Source: Amphirosellinia nigrospora (taxonomy: Eukaryota; Ascomycota; Sordariomycetes; Xylariales; Xylariaceae). From it: a stretch of 64,000 nt of DNA. Of this stretch, positions 12,524 through 24,577 are shown piece after piece. Both the position numbers and the translations under genes were made by a program. The notes below the pieces were generated by a model, which was given only the letters and a program-made list of their open reading frames with translations, was not told where the DNA came from and did no database searches. The stretch covers positions 9,062,193 to 9,126,192 of the forward strand of contig SCHM01000001.1 of NCBI GenBank assembly GCA_004123355.1, given 5' to 3'. Each line of letters starts with the position of its first letter. Within the stretch, counting starts at the first letter, position 1.

Positions 12524-14305
12524 TTATAGTTGTTCGCAATTTGACTCATTCGATCCATAATTCCATAAACACTGTTTAGATACTAGAGTTAGAGCACATC
12601 CCAGTACCTCGTTCATACAAAACTCTTGGGGGCCAGTGTGGTGGAAAACTAGCCAGGTTCGAAAAAATTTTTGAAATACGTACTGACAAGTTCCAATAAA
12701 TTTATACTCTTCACCCTCTACGTGTCGCAGTATGCATGGAGCATAAGCCGCCAGCAGGAGCACAATGATATCACCCGGTCTTGCAATGCTAGGTGCTAGA
12801 CCATCTTGCTCGCTCTTGGTTCGGAAGAAGCGTCGTCCGCAAATATGCTGCTGCATCCATGCGCTTCCATCGTTGAATTCGAACAATCTATCAATAACCT
12901 GATACACCACGCCCGACAACGCGCAGCTCGCGCGAATACAATCCGTCGGCGCGCGGCGATTAATCTCCCAGATTGCAGGGAAGTCTTCCAATATTACAGC
13001 AGGACTCGAATCAAAAGGGATTGCTCCAATGGGTCGCTGATCTCGGATTGCGTCCCATCGGGGCACCCAACTTGGATAATCGCGCGCCAGCGATTCCTCC
13101 GTGTGACGAACGGCGCCGAGTACACGCATGTCACGTTGCTGATTGAAAAGCGCGATGGCTGTTTCTAAATATACCTCGTCAACCGTCTTGTTGTAATCTG
13201 GCTTGACTAACGTATCTCCCGCTTGTTCGATTAACTTGAGATAATTAACTTGCTGCTCTGGCCGGTACGCATATTGTCTCCGAGCCGAGGGGTGGCCGAG
13301 AAAAGCATAAATACGATCTCGGGGATCCGTTGCCTTGCATCGTGCGCCTTCGATCAGAGTGACGAGAAACGGCCTGAGGGTCATAAAACTAGTGCGGTTG
13401 TCTCCCCACGCCTCGCGCGTGCTCCGACCGTAGCTGATCCAATGACTCCTAGTGCCCCTGAGCACGCCTCGGTCTATATTAAAGCGCTCAACAGCTAGCT
13501 GGCCCGCCTGCTCGAGCCACAGATCGAAGCCGAGCACGTCGTGATGGCAGCAATTCGCCTCGCCCAGAAGAACCTGGCTTTTCTCGCCAGGCCGATTTCC
13601 TGCTGCACCCACACGCGCTCGAACCAGGGATTGCGGTAGAGTTCCCCGATGCCGCCCCACGCATGGGCGTCGAGCGCCGCGGTCTCCGCCGCGCTGCGCG
13701 GCTTGTTGTGCTTTGGGTCCTTGGAGTGGAAATACCCCCACGAGATGGGCTGCATGTAGTTGAACACCCCGCCGGCGATCCGCCGCTCGTCGCGGCCTAG
13801 CCAGATGAGCACGCTTTCGGCTAACCAGAAGATCCCCATCAGCCCTACCTGCTGGCTGCGCTCGTCGCTGTCCTCCTGATTGATGCAGAGCGCATCTACC
13901 CAGAGTGTGCGTTCTCGAGTCGCCAGGCGGAAGACACGGAGACCCTCGATGAGGTTATCTCGTACATTTTTGGTGCAGAATTGTGGCTGCGCGTCTGTAG
14001 AAAGATCAGCGGGTTTATGACTTGGTAGGTATTCTAATAGTTTCGGATAACCTGGATACCATTGTCTTTCACCAAGACTGTCGCAGTGTCGCTCGCGTCC
14101 CCCAGACATAAGAAACAGCGTTGTAACGGGAATTCTCGTCTAAGAGTATAGTCCGAAGGTGACCTCTGATGGGCTCCTCCCTGTCGGTGCTAGGAAATAA
14201 ATCCAAGACCCTGATCCATCTTTCGCCATTCTGGCTTTTGGGCAGCGCCTCATACTTGTAGTCGAGCAGTGAAGATGTTGCGGATTCTACTGGAATTTCA
14301 CCCAT
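12524..14305 (-). CDS. HET-domain (heterokaryon incompatibility) protein
   Basis: HET-domain proteins mediate non-self recognition and cell death after fusion between unlike strains; many are lineage-specific. The domain motifs are clear: YNAVSYVWG near residue 65, then TLWVDALCINQEDSDERSQQ, then WFERVWVQQEIGLARKARF, followed by the usual long variable C-terminus (TDPRDRIYAFLG and YPSWVPRWD are typical). An intron is proposed at 13995-14059 (65 bases, GTATCC...TACAG). Two one-base shortfalls are inferred, at the C5 run 14099-14103 (restoring YVWGDAS) and the C3 run 13563-13565 (restoring FFWGEANC). Exons of 246 and 1471 bases plus two make 573 codons. The last 40 residues before the stop may instead be intron. 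The gene may be whole; the shifts match the error pattern of the window. The neighbours are also accessory genes. Confidence 0.82.
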
Positions 14306-15153
14306 CGTGCGAAAGTTAAGACCTGCGCATTTGCTTCTTCAAAAAGATCTAGGTTCTTGTTTTTTTGGTCCATGCCATTGATTATAAGGAGGGCATCGTG
14401 GCGTGTTTGAAGTTGCAGGATTTAGAGCTAAAAATAGATTCCTACTATTGGCACGTATTAGTGGCTAGTGGGATGAGGCGTAGTCGAGCGGGGTACTGGC
14501 CACGAGTTGTAGGATGTAGGAATACCTGAGATGACCTCGGTGAGGGGTAACTTTATAGCTATGGAATTAAGGCCACTATGAAGATCTATCTTTCTACATC
14601 TCTAGGCAGGAAATTTCTGGACTTTATATACCTAGTTCACCATATTCCTATCTACTCCCATAACCCCATGCCTATTCCTTTAGCTTCGTAAACTTGTGCT
14701 TCCGGAGTCTAGCTTGTCTTGTCTTTTGGTATAGCCTTCGACGTCGGCTTCGGTGAAGGCTTTGAGACTCCTATGATCTACTGTATATAACGATATCCTC
14801 GAATACCTCTGGTATACTAGGGATCCCAGGGGTAAGCCGCTGTTCCCGCAGAAAACTGAGACATCTAAACGGCTACGCGATAGTCAACGGATAAATGATT
14901 GGTCATATCAGCGACGCTGTACCACCCAAGCAGCTCTAAATGCTTACTCAAACTTGGTCTGAAGGTGAGACATAGCTACGCAGTAGGGGTTCCAATTGCT
15001 TTTTCTGCACTGGTAAGTTTCATCGCAAAAAGTGAGCAGATGGAACCCCCAGACGGTGCTATTACCTGGCACATTTCAAATTACTTGCTTCCTTAAACCA
15101 CCCGCCGAAAGGCAGACTCGAAACACTTCATCCATCTTGAGATTCCTCGAGAC
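14306..15153. other. intergenic with one dispersed repeat copy
   Basis: About 850 bases between divergently transcribed genes (HET, -, and hydrolase, +). It contains one copy of a dispersed repeat described separately (about 14650-14805). The open frame at 14899-15096 has no recognisable features. Confidence 0.5.
14650..14805 (+). repeat. dispersed repeat family A, copy 1
   Basis: A diverged copy of a repeat present three times in the window. Its best conserved core reads CTTCGGTGAAGGCTTTGAGA, followed by GATCTACTGTATATAAC. The matching core in copy 3 is CTTCGGTGAAGACTTTGAGA and in copy 2 (reverse orientation) CTTCGGTGAAGTTCCGAGAC. Many of the differences between copies are transitions. The family is not identified; the ends cannot be fixed by eye. 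Confidence 0.55.
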
Positions 15154-16000
15154 ATGGAAGATTTGTCTGCATTAAAGCCCGTGATCGTGCTGATTCCTGG
15201 CGCTTGGCACTCTCCAGATGCTTGGAACAAAGTCAAACCCCGGCTGGAGGCAGCCGGCTACGAAGTTTATGCACCGAGAAAATTAACGGTGGTTGGCCCT
15301 GAGCCAGTTAGCTACTCATGGCGCGCCGATGTGGCAGTAGTGCACGATCTTGTCATCCCCCTTTTCAACCAAGGCCGTCGGGTGGTCATCGTAGGCCATT
15401 CGTACGGCGGCATAGTAGCCACCGCATCAATCGAGGGCCAGAGCATCGCTAATCGACGATCCCGCGGACTCCAGGGAGGCTTTTGTGCGGTTGTGTATAT
15501 CTGCGGATTCCCATTGTTCGACGGGGTGGCTCTCTCCTGACCGAATTTAACGTTGTGTCCAGCGATTGGATGATCGCACCTCAGCCGTTTGATAGAAATG
15601 TCAGCTTGCTAACTTCTCTCTGCAACTACTATGTCAGCATAGTGCTAACTTACCTCGATATCTGTAGACACCCTCGTCAATTAAAGTTATTCCCGGACAT
15701 GAGCCATTCTATAACGACTTGCCGCTGGAGCAGGCTAGGGAGTGGTCTGGAAAGCTACTGAACCAGTCGCAGCGCTCGTTTGAAGAACCCGTGGAGTTTT
15801 CCGCCAATGATATCCAAATTCCCATGACATACCTGCTTTGTGAGGGAGACATGGCGATCCCAATTCAAAGTCAGGAACACATGGTAGCAGCTATCCCAGC
15901 AATGAAGGTTCGGCGTTGTACAGCGGGCCATAGTCCTTTTCTGAGCCAGCCGGACTTTACCGCTGGGGTTATTATTGAAGCGGCTCATGATGCTCATTGA
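15154..16000 (+). CDS. alpha/beta hydrolase (esterase-like)
   Basis: An alpha/beta-hydrolase-fold enzyme, probably a cytosolic esterase or lactonase; the substrate is unknown. The first strand and oxyanion region read VIVLIPGAWHSPDAW. The nucleophile elbow is VGHSYGG (GxSxG), the acidic triad member is in LLCEGDMAIP, and the histidine is in CTAGHSPFL. So Ser, Asp and His are all present. An intron at 15600-15667 (68 bases, branch GCTAAC, acceptor TGTAG) joins QPFDRN to TPSSIKVIPGHEP. One base is missing in the G4 run 15523-15526: with it, FPLFDG continues into GSLLTEFNVVSSDW. Exons of 446 (+1) and 333 bases then both contain whole codons. Length is about 259 residues, normal for the family. 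It lies between the HET and lectin genes but nothing shows a shared function. Confidence 0.8.
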
Positions 16001-16509
16001 GCGTTGACGATTGGCGTCAATATGGAATGCGCTCAATGAGCCTTGGTTTTCGGTTTCGCCGCTTGATTCTTTAAATTTGTGTTAGCAGAGACACGGGGAA
16101 TTCATTAAATTATGTTCATTCTGGAATAATAATAAAAGTGGCTGTAATAAGGGGGTACGTTTAAACGCACCAATAAGCAAAGACCATATTCTAGTTATGG
16201 TTACTATTTTAAGACCCAATCAAAACTCACCTTCTCCAGACTGGCCTGCCTCATCTTCGCGCCCTGCTCCATCAGGGGCGCAGTCGTATACTCGATCACA
16301 GGATAAAATCCAAGCCATTGATTACAATTGTGTGTTGAATTCTGTTTCCGTTCTCCTATTACTGTGAATTATGTAAACAGGTAAATTCCAAGATCTATTA
16401 CAGATCATCCTTTCAGATCCTTCCATTTGACAAACAACCATCTGGATGCCGCACATCTGACAGCTTCTCTGTCAAAGCATCTCTTACAAGACGAAGCATG
16501 AGTGCGCAA
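16001..16509. other. intergenic, no gene seen
   Basis: About 500 bases between the 3' ends of the hydrolase (+) and the lectin-like gene (-). A short near-palindrome, GCTCATTGAGCG, follows the hydrolase stop and recurs at 16030-16040 in reverse (CGCTCAATGAGC). The two copies could form a hairpin of about 12 base pairs, perhaps marking the hydrolase 3' end. Confidence 0.4.
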
Positions 16510-18511
16510 CTATAGAGGCTTGGTCTCGTAGGTGGTATGGCACTTAGTCGCACTAGCACTGTCAAAGGTGCCATCGACATCAATAGTCCTCTTCCCACCG
16601 CTAGCATAAGTGACAGTGACCTTGCCCCTCCACTTGAGATCCTGTACAGCCATCTTGTACGCCACGGCCTTGCCCTGTAGCTGCATGCCGGGCCGCACGG
16701 TGACGGTCTGCTCAATAGTCTCGGTGTACGTGCGCGACACAGTCCTGCCATCCGTCGCGGTGCTGCCCCATTCCTTCTCGCCGCTGGCCTCGACGCCGGC
16801 CTTGACCGAAACCTCGCCCTCGGCGACGTACGGGATGCCGCGCTTGCCCTTGGCGGTGACCTCGAAGACCACCTTGCCGCCGATCTTCTTGCGGCTCGAG
16901 TCGGCCAGCGTGATGGTCGAGGACTTGGACGCCTGCATGGCCCACACTACCTTGGCCGACATGTTGTCCAACGTGGTGTTCACGGCGCTCTGCTCGCTTG
17001 TCCAGGCCGTCTCCGGGTTGCTGGAGATGGCCGAGCCGATGTCCTCGAACCAGTCGATGCTCAGGGCGAAGTTGACGGCCGGATCGGGGGACCATACCGG
17101 AGATAGGCGGTCTACACGGCTACCGGATCGGCCTTGGAAACACATCAAGGACATGTTGGCATCGGCGGCCGAGTCACTCCCGGAAAATGGAGGGTTCCAG
17201 ACGAACGCGTGGCCTCCGTCGCCACCATATCTGTCGCTGGCACCTAGAGGACAAGGAGTCAGTAAACATTGACAGGGATAGCATCGGGCGAACACGTACG
17301 GCCCTTGTTCGTGAAGAATTGCAACCTATCGATGAGTCTCGCAGCACGACCCTCGACACGTATGATGCGCTCGTTGTTTTCCAGCGTGAAGACGTGGGCG
17401 TCACCCCCGCCACCTCCCTGACGGCCCGTTCGGACTTCGCGACCTTCGATATTGGTGAAGACACACTTTAGAATCAACACCATTAGCATCAGATCATCGA
17501 AGGATGATTGGTGACCGGTGGGAGAATAGTTCAGGGGTGGGAAATAATCACCTCGATCGCGTCTATCGTACTGCCCGAGCGGATGTGGATGGCCTTCAGG
17601 GCGAAGGGGAATGCGTTGCTGACGGTGGTGAGCACTGCAACACACAGGGTCAGTTACTGCTATTTATAGCGTGAGTTGTGAGGACGTCAGAAGTTTCGAG
17701 ACATCATCACGTCCCAAAAGGAAATGTCGTGCTCTAAAAGTTGCCAAAGTAGGAAGAAAATAACCCCGAGAATTACGCACTGTCGAATGCCTTGCCCCCA
17801 TCGCCACCTTGGGGGTCTCCCACTGCGACATGTTCACTGTCCAGCTCGCGCGTATTCGACCACATCGGCTGGGGATCTGCTGTCAGATACACATCTACCA
17901 CGTTGGGATATCACGAGGGCTTGGACTTACCTCCAAGGAATCAAGGACATCCCCTGAGCGGCCTGCAAAGGCCATCAGAGCTCGTTCCCGCGTACCGTCG
18001 TGGCCGCGGAAGATCGTCGGCTCGCCGCCGTTGCCGCCGTATTTGGGGGATAGTCGCCCCTTGGTTGTCTGAAACTGGATGGCGTCGATCTCAGAACCGG
18101 ACCATATCCAGACGGTCTAGAGATAGATAGTCAGTCTTGCTGTCTGATCACTGGAATCATGGGAAAGCTATTACAATGATTGCCTCGTCTACAGGCATTA
18201 ACCACGTCAGCAAAATGTACAGTTCATCGTGAGAGTATCGTATCGCACTGACCAGGATCGAGCGCGAAGATTTCATCTTTGCCGCCATTTCCACCATGCT
18301 TTGATGCGCTGCTACCGTCTGTGTAGATGCACTGCAGACTGTCGACGCGGGCGGCACATCGTATGTTAATCTGTCGCAAGTTTGACTGACGCTCAGCGTC
18401 TCGAAAAGGCTGGCCTCCGTTACCGCCAACCATGTTGATGCGTTCTTGGTGGTTTGAGATTGGGATGATGAGTCTCGCGAAGTACAAGTCGTCGATGAGT
18501 TGCGAGAACAC
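16510..18511 (-). CDS. jacalin-type lectin repeats plus aerolysin-like module (natterin-like)
   Basis: A composite of repeated jacalin-like beta-prism lectin segments followed by an aerolysin-type module, the layout of natterin-like proteins. The lectin part is marked by six GG-x-GG signatures at about 18430, 18290, 18025, 17795, 17415 and 17215 (for example GGNGGQPF, GGNGGKDEIF, GGDGGHAF). The C-terminal part, about 16510-17100, has the Thr/Ser/Val-rich strands expected of the aerolysin fold (TYTETIEQTVTVRPG and KWRGKVTVTY). Lectin repeats would bind glycans and the C-terminal module is of a pore-forming family; activity is not shown. The parts are spread over more than one frame and short introns are expected, so I cannot say whether the copy is whole or a relic. 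Its composition resembles that of its neighbours, which argues against great age. Confidence 0.7.
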
Positions 18512-19559
18512 TTGATATTTATAGAAGAGCAGAAAGAGTTACGCATCCTCTCCTCTTTTACCTACCATCATCGATAGAACGCTCTCGGTCTGCTGCCGCT
18601 TCTTGCCTGGCCCCAACCTTTCCGGTAAATTATATTCTTACCTAAGTCGCTTATGGCTTGCGCCTAGATGGGCACGAAAGTATGCGATCAGCTCAGGAGA
18701 TGTAAATAAACATACCACGAGGAGCTACTCAACATGCTAGCTAAACTGGCATCGACCAATTGGCTAGTCCGTAGACCTCACTGCGCTTAGATCTAGAGAG
18801 CTGAGCTGCGCTCCAAGGTCCAATCACGATTTCTATGCGATTAGGAGCGTTCCGACGTCCCAGGCTGTGCTGGGGCCTATGTCTAAGCTTGGAGCCTTTC
18901 CCCCTCCACTCCCTGGCACGCTTTCAGCACCGAAAGAACCCAACTAGGATATAATAGGGCTGAATGACCGTAGCGGATTGTTCTAGACGTGCAAGTAGCG
19001 GCTCGATAACGGCTCTGGGGAAAGTGGTCACCAGGACAGCCGCAAATCCAGACCCAATTGGCGACCAGCCACGATCCCTCAAACGGGCATAGGTATGGCA
19101 AGTGCTAGCATCTCAGCTGAAAACACTATCGTCGGTTCCGATCCTCCCACTTGTGACTTGTTCGATGTTTTGTTGTTTCCACAAGCTGGGCGCTTGGCAG
19201 CGTGCGGGCGACGCCACTGGTGCATTTGTCAGTTTCAGCTGGGCGATGTAGATGGTTACGAGACTAACAGATTAGGTGTTATCACAATTGGGTTAAATAG
19301 AGATTATGCACGTGAGGGTGCTTTTTTACGTTGGAACTAATATATATGTTGAGAGTCGTTAATATCTATCTCGCTAGTGTTATACCGGATGCCTCTCATC
19401 TGCATGACTGTGCCTGATCTATGACGCTAGATTGGCGCTACTACGCTTAGCTATAACGATCGTCCTAAGATTCGGGTTTGAGATAGAGAGGGGCAATAGA
19501 TTCTACTAATGCAGAGTTAAGCAGAAGGATGGCTTGGCAGTGGACAACTTGCTTAAGCT

Positions 19560-20000
19560 AGGAGTATCTTGTTTTTTTCTAATAATAACAATTTAGGCGT
19601 TCTAAACGTGATGGCAAAATAGAGAATATGATAATAAATATAAGCAATGCTTTATTGATAAGATAAGGATATATGTTTAATGAGAATACAATGCGGTAGC
19701 GTAATATAATATAGCTGTTAAAATAATAATTTGTCGAACGTCGAGAATAGGCAGAGAATTTATTATTAGTTATTTTGTAACTGCTGGTTAAAAAGCTGTA
19801 CAATATAACTAACTCATTACTGCTGGTAAAAGGCGATCCTGCTTTAAGTTCAAGCTGCTTTAAAAAACGGTTGTTATAAGGCGAGATGGGCGTAATACTA
19901 TTATTAGGCTGCCTTGGGTTAGCATCACCATTGTGTTAAAGCTAGATTAATCCGGTCCTCTTTCCATTATTACATTTATTTTCTTCTTTGGCCTCGTATA
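19560..20000. repeat. AT-rich block, probable degraded repeat
   Basis: A sharply AT-rich tract rich in TAAT, ATAA and TATA words, unlike the flanking sequence. In ascomycetes such blocks are usually repeats mutated by RIP (repeat-induced C-to-T change). No coding remnant was recognised, so the parent element is unknown. Confidence 0.45.
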
Positions 20001-20189
20001 TCTCTTTACTCTCTACTTCAAGGCGTGTCTCAAAATTTGCAGCTTCGTAGAGTTTACTATGATCGATTGGAGCCGAGATCGTGGGCTTTCCCGAACTCTC
20101 TGGTAGGCATGTGGAATGGTACCAGATCGATCAGGTACCCATGTGGCACACGGACCTCGCTTGATTGACGGAGTACGAGACGGAGGGAG

Positions 20190-20330
20190 TGGTACGAATA
20201 TCACGAGTCTCGGAACTTCACCGAAGGCCGATACTGAGCACTAAGATAGGTCGGATTCTGGAGACACGAGTCTACGGGGATCCTCGAGCCTGGAGGTAAA
20301 ATAGATCTTCCTGGCACCTTTGACTCCATA
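20190..20330 (-). repeat. dispersed repeat family A, copy 2 (inverted)
   Basis: Reverse-orientation copy. It reads CGAGTCTCGGAACTTCACCG on the + strand, then CCGATACTGAGCAC, matching in order the complement of copy 3 (39880-40030). Copy 3 has about nine extra bases in the middle. The flanking sequence up to about 20330 aligns loosely. Confidence 0.5.
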
Positions 20331-20431
20331 GATGATTACTATTTAAATTTACTTGATTCCAAGCTCTTGTCACACCATGATCCTTTCCCACGCAATCTGT
20401 ATATCCGTCACTGTCTCATCTCGTGACTTAA

Positions 20432-20794
20432 CTAATGCAATACACGTCTCTCTGGCCCGAAGCTTCTCTTTTCTAACAGATCTTTGTCCAGCAGTAATTG
20501 GCGAAGAACGTAAACTTTAGGCCAGAGGAATACTTCCTCTACAGTCGAAATAATTTTGGTAATCTCAGGCCAAAGCACACATTGCTCCGTCCACACAAAT
20601 GCTTTAACGGCACCATTCTCGGCGTCCACTCCGAAGGCAATTAAGAATTCGAAGGATTTATCGGCCCAGGGCGTGATTGTATCACCAGAGACCTTGGTAC
20701 GGAATGAAAAACATGCCATATACCCGGGGTCGTCCATTTTCCATAATTGTACTACATTATCGCTGTGGTGCGAACGAGGGAATATGTCGTCCAA
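20432..20794 (-). CDS. hypothetical protein or gene fragment
   Basis: An open frame of about 120 codons that reads like protein rather than noise: it is rich in Trp, Phe, Asp and Val and not repetitive, for instance VVQLWKMDDPGYMACFSF and SFEFLIAFGVDAENG. The first codon of the frame is TTG; the first ATG lies about 19 residues in, so the true start may be in an upstream exon. I do not recognise a family. No neighbour on the same strand suggests a role. It may be a lineage-specific gene or a remnant in repeat-rich DNA. Confidence 0.3.
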   Translation of the reverse strand: MDDIFPRSHHSDNVVQLWKMDDPGYMACFSFRTKVSGDTITPWADKSFEFLIAFGVDAENGAVKAFVWTEQCVLWPEITKIISTVEEVFLWPKVYVLRQLLLDKDLLEKRSFGPERRVLH

Positions 20795-21721
20795 TATATT
20801 GTATGGAGTTACAAGGCGTAGCTGTAACTGGGATGCTCGAAGAGAGCTCTCTTATGTCCCAATACCATCTATCTAGCCTTCTCGAGCAGGATTACCAAGA
20901 GTGGAGTGCCATACAATCACTTAAGAAATAGCAATGTGCACCCACATACGCCTAACCAACTTTCTACTTGTCCCAAAACTTCAAGATAGGTAGATATTAA
21001 TCATGTGCATATCAATCAATCCTGTCTCGTCTATTGGTTCTATTGCGAGAACGTACTGGGTCTTTTGAATGGTACTTATGAACTAATCACTGCGCAAACC
21101 TAATATAGTAAAGGGGTACAGAGAGAACGAACACCATTAGATCCTATAGTCCTCACAAAACCCACAAGATCTGAAAGAAGGGAACAAGGAATGAACCGCT
21201 CGCTGGTGACTACCCGCTGAGTGCCAATCCTAAAGACTCTAGCAGTGCAATCACTAGCCCACCCACGCTTCACTGGCACAACGATCGCGAGTAGAGAATT
21301 CCAGAGCTGAATAGACATGTGATAGCCGACTGATTCGAAAATGTATTAGAAAAGCTTCGTTTTCAGATCTCCTTCGCCGGCTCGAAGCGCTTTGTATTGT
21401 ACGTCATCTATGTGCCCTGTATGTGAGGACAAGATGATTTCATCAACGGTTCCAGTGTAGGCAACGCGAATGCCGCAATAGGTATCTACATGGGGAGAAG
21501 ACTAGCTAACATCAACATAGTCTTGGTTGACCTGTGGTTCGCCACCAAACGGTCAAACTAGCGCCATCTCCCTCAAATGAGCGCCTTAGCGTTTCTTTAT
21601 CTAACTCGATATCGGTAGAGTCATCATTTGTGTGCAGATGAGTGTAGGCTCGGGTATCTTAAGCAGAGGAAGCGTAGTTGACAAGGCAACAATAGACTGG
21701 AACGTGCCATCTAATGCCTCC
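20795..21721. other. intergenic, no gene seen
   Basis: About 930 bases downstream of the CK2 alpha stop. No recognisable coding content; the open frame at 21100-21318 lacks any motif. Confidence 0.45.
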
Positions 21722-23276
21722 TCACGTTTCTGAACTCACGGTTGCACCACCAAGATACTGCTTGAGTGTTGCCTCGTCACGGATGGGCGCAAAGTAAGGG
21801 TGCGCCATGGCTTCTTTGGCCGTAAGCCGTTCCTAAATTTGTATCAGTGACATGTTGAAGGCAACAGCGCAAAAAATCGAACCTGGTGATCGTATCTCAA
21901 CAATTTATCGAGGAAGTCAATCGCCTCGTTGCTGACAAATCGTTGATTCTCAGAGTTGACAAAACTATGCCAAGGCTTCTTCTGGAAACGACCGAGGATT
22001 TCATCGTATTGGGGATCAAGCTCAATCTCGTACTTGTCTAGGTAATCAAACAAATCGTCCGTACCAAGGACCTTAGCGATCTTGACAAGCTGGTCCGAGT
22101 TGCTGTTTCCGTGGAAAAATGGCTCTTTTCGAAAGATCATGGATGCGAACATAGCACCAAGACTCCACATGTCCAGACTGTAATCGTACTCTTGGAAATC
22201 TACTAACAGCTCTGGTCCCTTGAAATACCGCGAAGCAACCTAGTCAACTCAAGTCAGTAGTGTTTGGTGACGATCCTGATTGGTACCTTGCCATAGCCAT
22301 TACACTTCATGCCAACCGCAGAGGGTAACGGTCCTGCAAACAAAAGAGAAGAGCTATACTGATGACTTACGCGCACATTATATTCGGTCCGGGGTGGTAG
22401 AACTCAGCCAGACCCCAGTCAATTAGACGTAACTACAGTAGTGTGAGCAACTGGGTTTACGTTGGAGCCTCTGGGACCACATACTTTTCTATTCTCATGG
22501 TCGATCATAACGTTATGAGGTTTTACGTCTCTGTGCATAATGCCCTTGCTATGGCAGTAGTCGAGGCCTTTGAGGAGCTCGTAGATGTAGTATCGAACAT
22601 CGATGTCGTTGAACTTTGGGTAGAGGCTCCGGAAGTCGGTATTGTTGACATACTCGAATATCAGAGAGGGAGTCTTACTCTGTGTAGCAAATATCAGTAT
22701 TCTAGTGGTGCCCGCATTCCATATACCCGTGTCTTGTATAAACTCGGGTGACTGAGGACTAGGGAAGGACATACCTGGCTATCCCGGACGACATCTAGCA
22801 AGGCAACGATGTTGGGTCCACCCGAGAGGTTCTGCAGAATCTTGATTTCTCGCTTGATCTTCTTCTTCTTAACAGGCTTGAGAACCTTGATTACACATTT
22901 TTGATAGTTGACAATGTTAATGCCCTCAAATACCTCCGAGTACTTGCCTCGACCTAGTTCGTAGCCGTGGCACATTAGTATCGCTAACCGATCGATGGCC
23001 GGGCTCGTCGCAACGTACCGATTTTACGAACGACCTCGTAGTTCTCCAATACACCCCAGCCTGTACGCAAATACTGATTAGCACGATGCCACTGTTTAGA
23101 GCACGTATGGCAAGGGGTCTGCTGGACGGGGTGGGACATGAACACGGGTACGGAGAATAAGCTCGGTCGCCATGTGAGTGGGTGGAGTCGGCGCTGCACT
23201 CACTAATGTTAACGGAATCATAGTCCCAATAGCTCCTGGGCATGTTCTGGTTGACGTCGGCGTAGACCCGCGCCAT
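21722..23276 (-). CDS. CKA1: casein kinase II catalytic subunit alpha
   Basis: Ser/Thr kinase CK2 alpha, an essential, constitutively active enzyme of nucleus and cytosol. The N-terminus [20 protein letters not shown] is diagnostic. The glycine loop is [11 protein letters not shown], the ATP lysine lies in [19 protein letters not shown] (the CK2 basic stretch), the catalytic loop is [13 protein letters not shown], and the metal site is DWG (the CK2 form of DFG). The end is [19 protein letters not shown]. Seven exons were placed: 23276-23204, 23060-23019, 22953-22775, 22679-22485, 22432-22371, 22239-21883, 21832-21722. They total 1019 bases. One base is missing at 22389-22390, where HPG must continue to TEYNVR, and adding it gives exactly 340 codons. 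Length of about 339 residues is normal. Confidence 0.95.
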
Positions 23277-24577
23277 GGTTGCTGATCCCGCTGGGGGGTT
23301 CGTATCGATCGATGCAAACTGGGCGAGGCTAAGGCTGGCAGGCTGACGGGTTGGGATGGTGGGGAAGGAGAAGAAGATGCAGAGACAGAGATAGGTAGTG
23401 ATAATGATAGTGAGAGTACCTAAGGTAATGAGAGCTGGCCCGGCAATGACGAGTCCCACTAAAATCACTAAAGTGCACCTGGGCAGGGTACCTAGTAGCC
23501 TGCGAGGCTCTCCGGAATGATGCTGGTCTTGGGGTGGACTAGGTACCCGAATGGGCGCCGGGAGTCAGGTTGGCATGCAAACCACAATGCGAGAGGATGG
23601 GGAAGACGCCAAGAAGTCCGTTACTGCCCATCTCTGCCGCCTAACTCCACACCTAGCAAACTGCAAACGGGCAGGCGTCAGCGGCCAGCGGGGTAAGTGG
23701 GGCTTGCGGTGAAAGTCCGGCAACAGACCGTACCGAAGACAGCACCCGCATTCCAATTGACGGGACCTCCCGCTGTCGAAAAGTACAGTGACAGAGGTAT
23801 CTTACACATACACACATTCCTCGCTCGTCTAAAATAGGAGCATCATTTCCTCAAGTTCGGAATTAGGCATTGAATGACAAAACCTCTGCTAAATTCACCC
23901 TATGTTCGAATCCACCAAATGTATATGCTACCCACCAGGCAGTGTACAATTATATACGTGCTTGGGTAATTGCCCTGCAACTTCGTCTCATTTAGGCAGA
24001 TGGGTTTATTCTTATTTGCATTTTGACTGCCTGTCAAAGAGTTCGTTTCTATCCATCATCTTATCACCTTAGCAGTCATAATGCCACCAGAGGCTCCTCC
24101 GTAATTTTATGATCAAGGCGCAATCCTAAGGTCAGATCCAACACAAGCATTATATCAGTGCAGGGATATTTCACCCTTGCTCCGTCCCTGCTATCGGCGC
24201 CTGTCGGCCAGTCATAGCGCAGCTTCGTGGTTACCATGTTGCAACCGCTTGTAGCCACGAAGGTCGGTCTAATAGGAATTAGTTTCATCACTCAACAACA
24301 GATTTCAAGTATGTTTATGAGTAAAGGTCACTTTCAGAGAGAAGATTAATTTCTCGACATGCGCCAGTTTTCCGACCCGACATCTGTTAGCTAGGCCAAC
24401 ATCAGGCGAGTCCTACTAGCTTTTCCGCCTAAGGATGACGATACAAAGGTTTTCATCATGTGAATATACGCAAAATAAAAGAGAAAAAAAACTGACCTAG
24501 GATCTGAGGCGAACTCGTGTTTATTTCTCACAGAGCCAACTAACGTAGAAGACCAAATGTTTCCATGCGGGCAGCAT
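23277..24577. other. intergenic, no gene seen
   Basis: About 1.3 kb between the CK2 alpha start and the stop of the next - strand gene; the left part must contain the CK2 alpha promoter. Open frames at 23565-23756 and 24076-24291 have no recognisable content. Confidence 0.45.

Larger units (their letters stand above)
18547..20431. other. intergenic region with repeat debris
   Basis: Nearly 1.9 kb without a defensible gene. The right half contains an AT-rich block (about 19560-20000) and a reverse copy of the dispersed repeat (about 20190-20330). Open frames at 18883-19101 and 19095-19340 show no family features. Confidence 0.5.

Noticed and set aside
16610-17272. Long + strand frame of 220 codons opposite the lectin-like gene.
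   Set aside because: It is the antisense shadow of a GC-rich coding region with clear domain content on the - strand.
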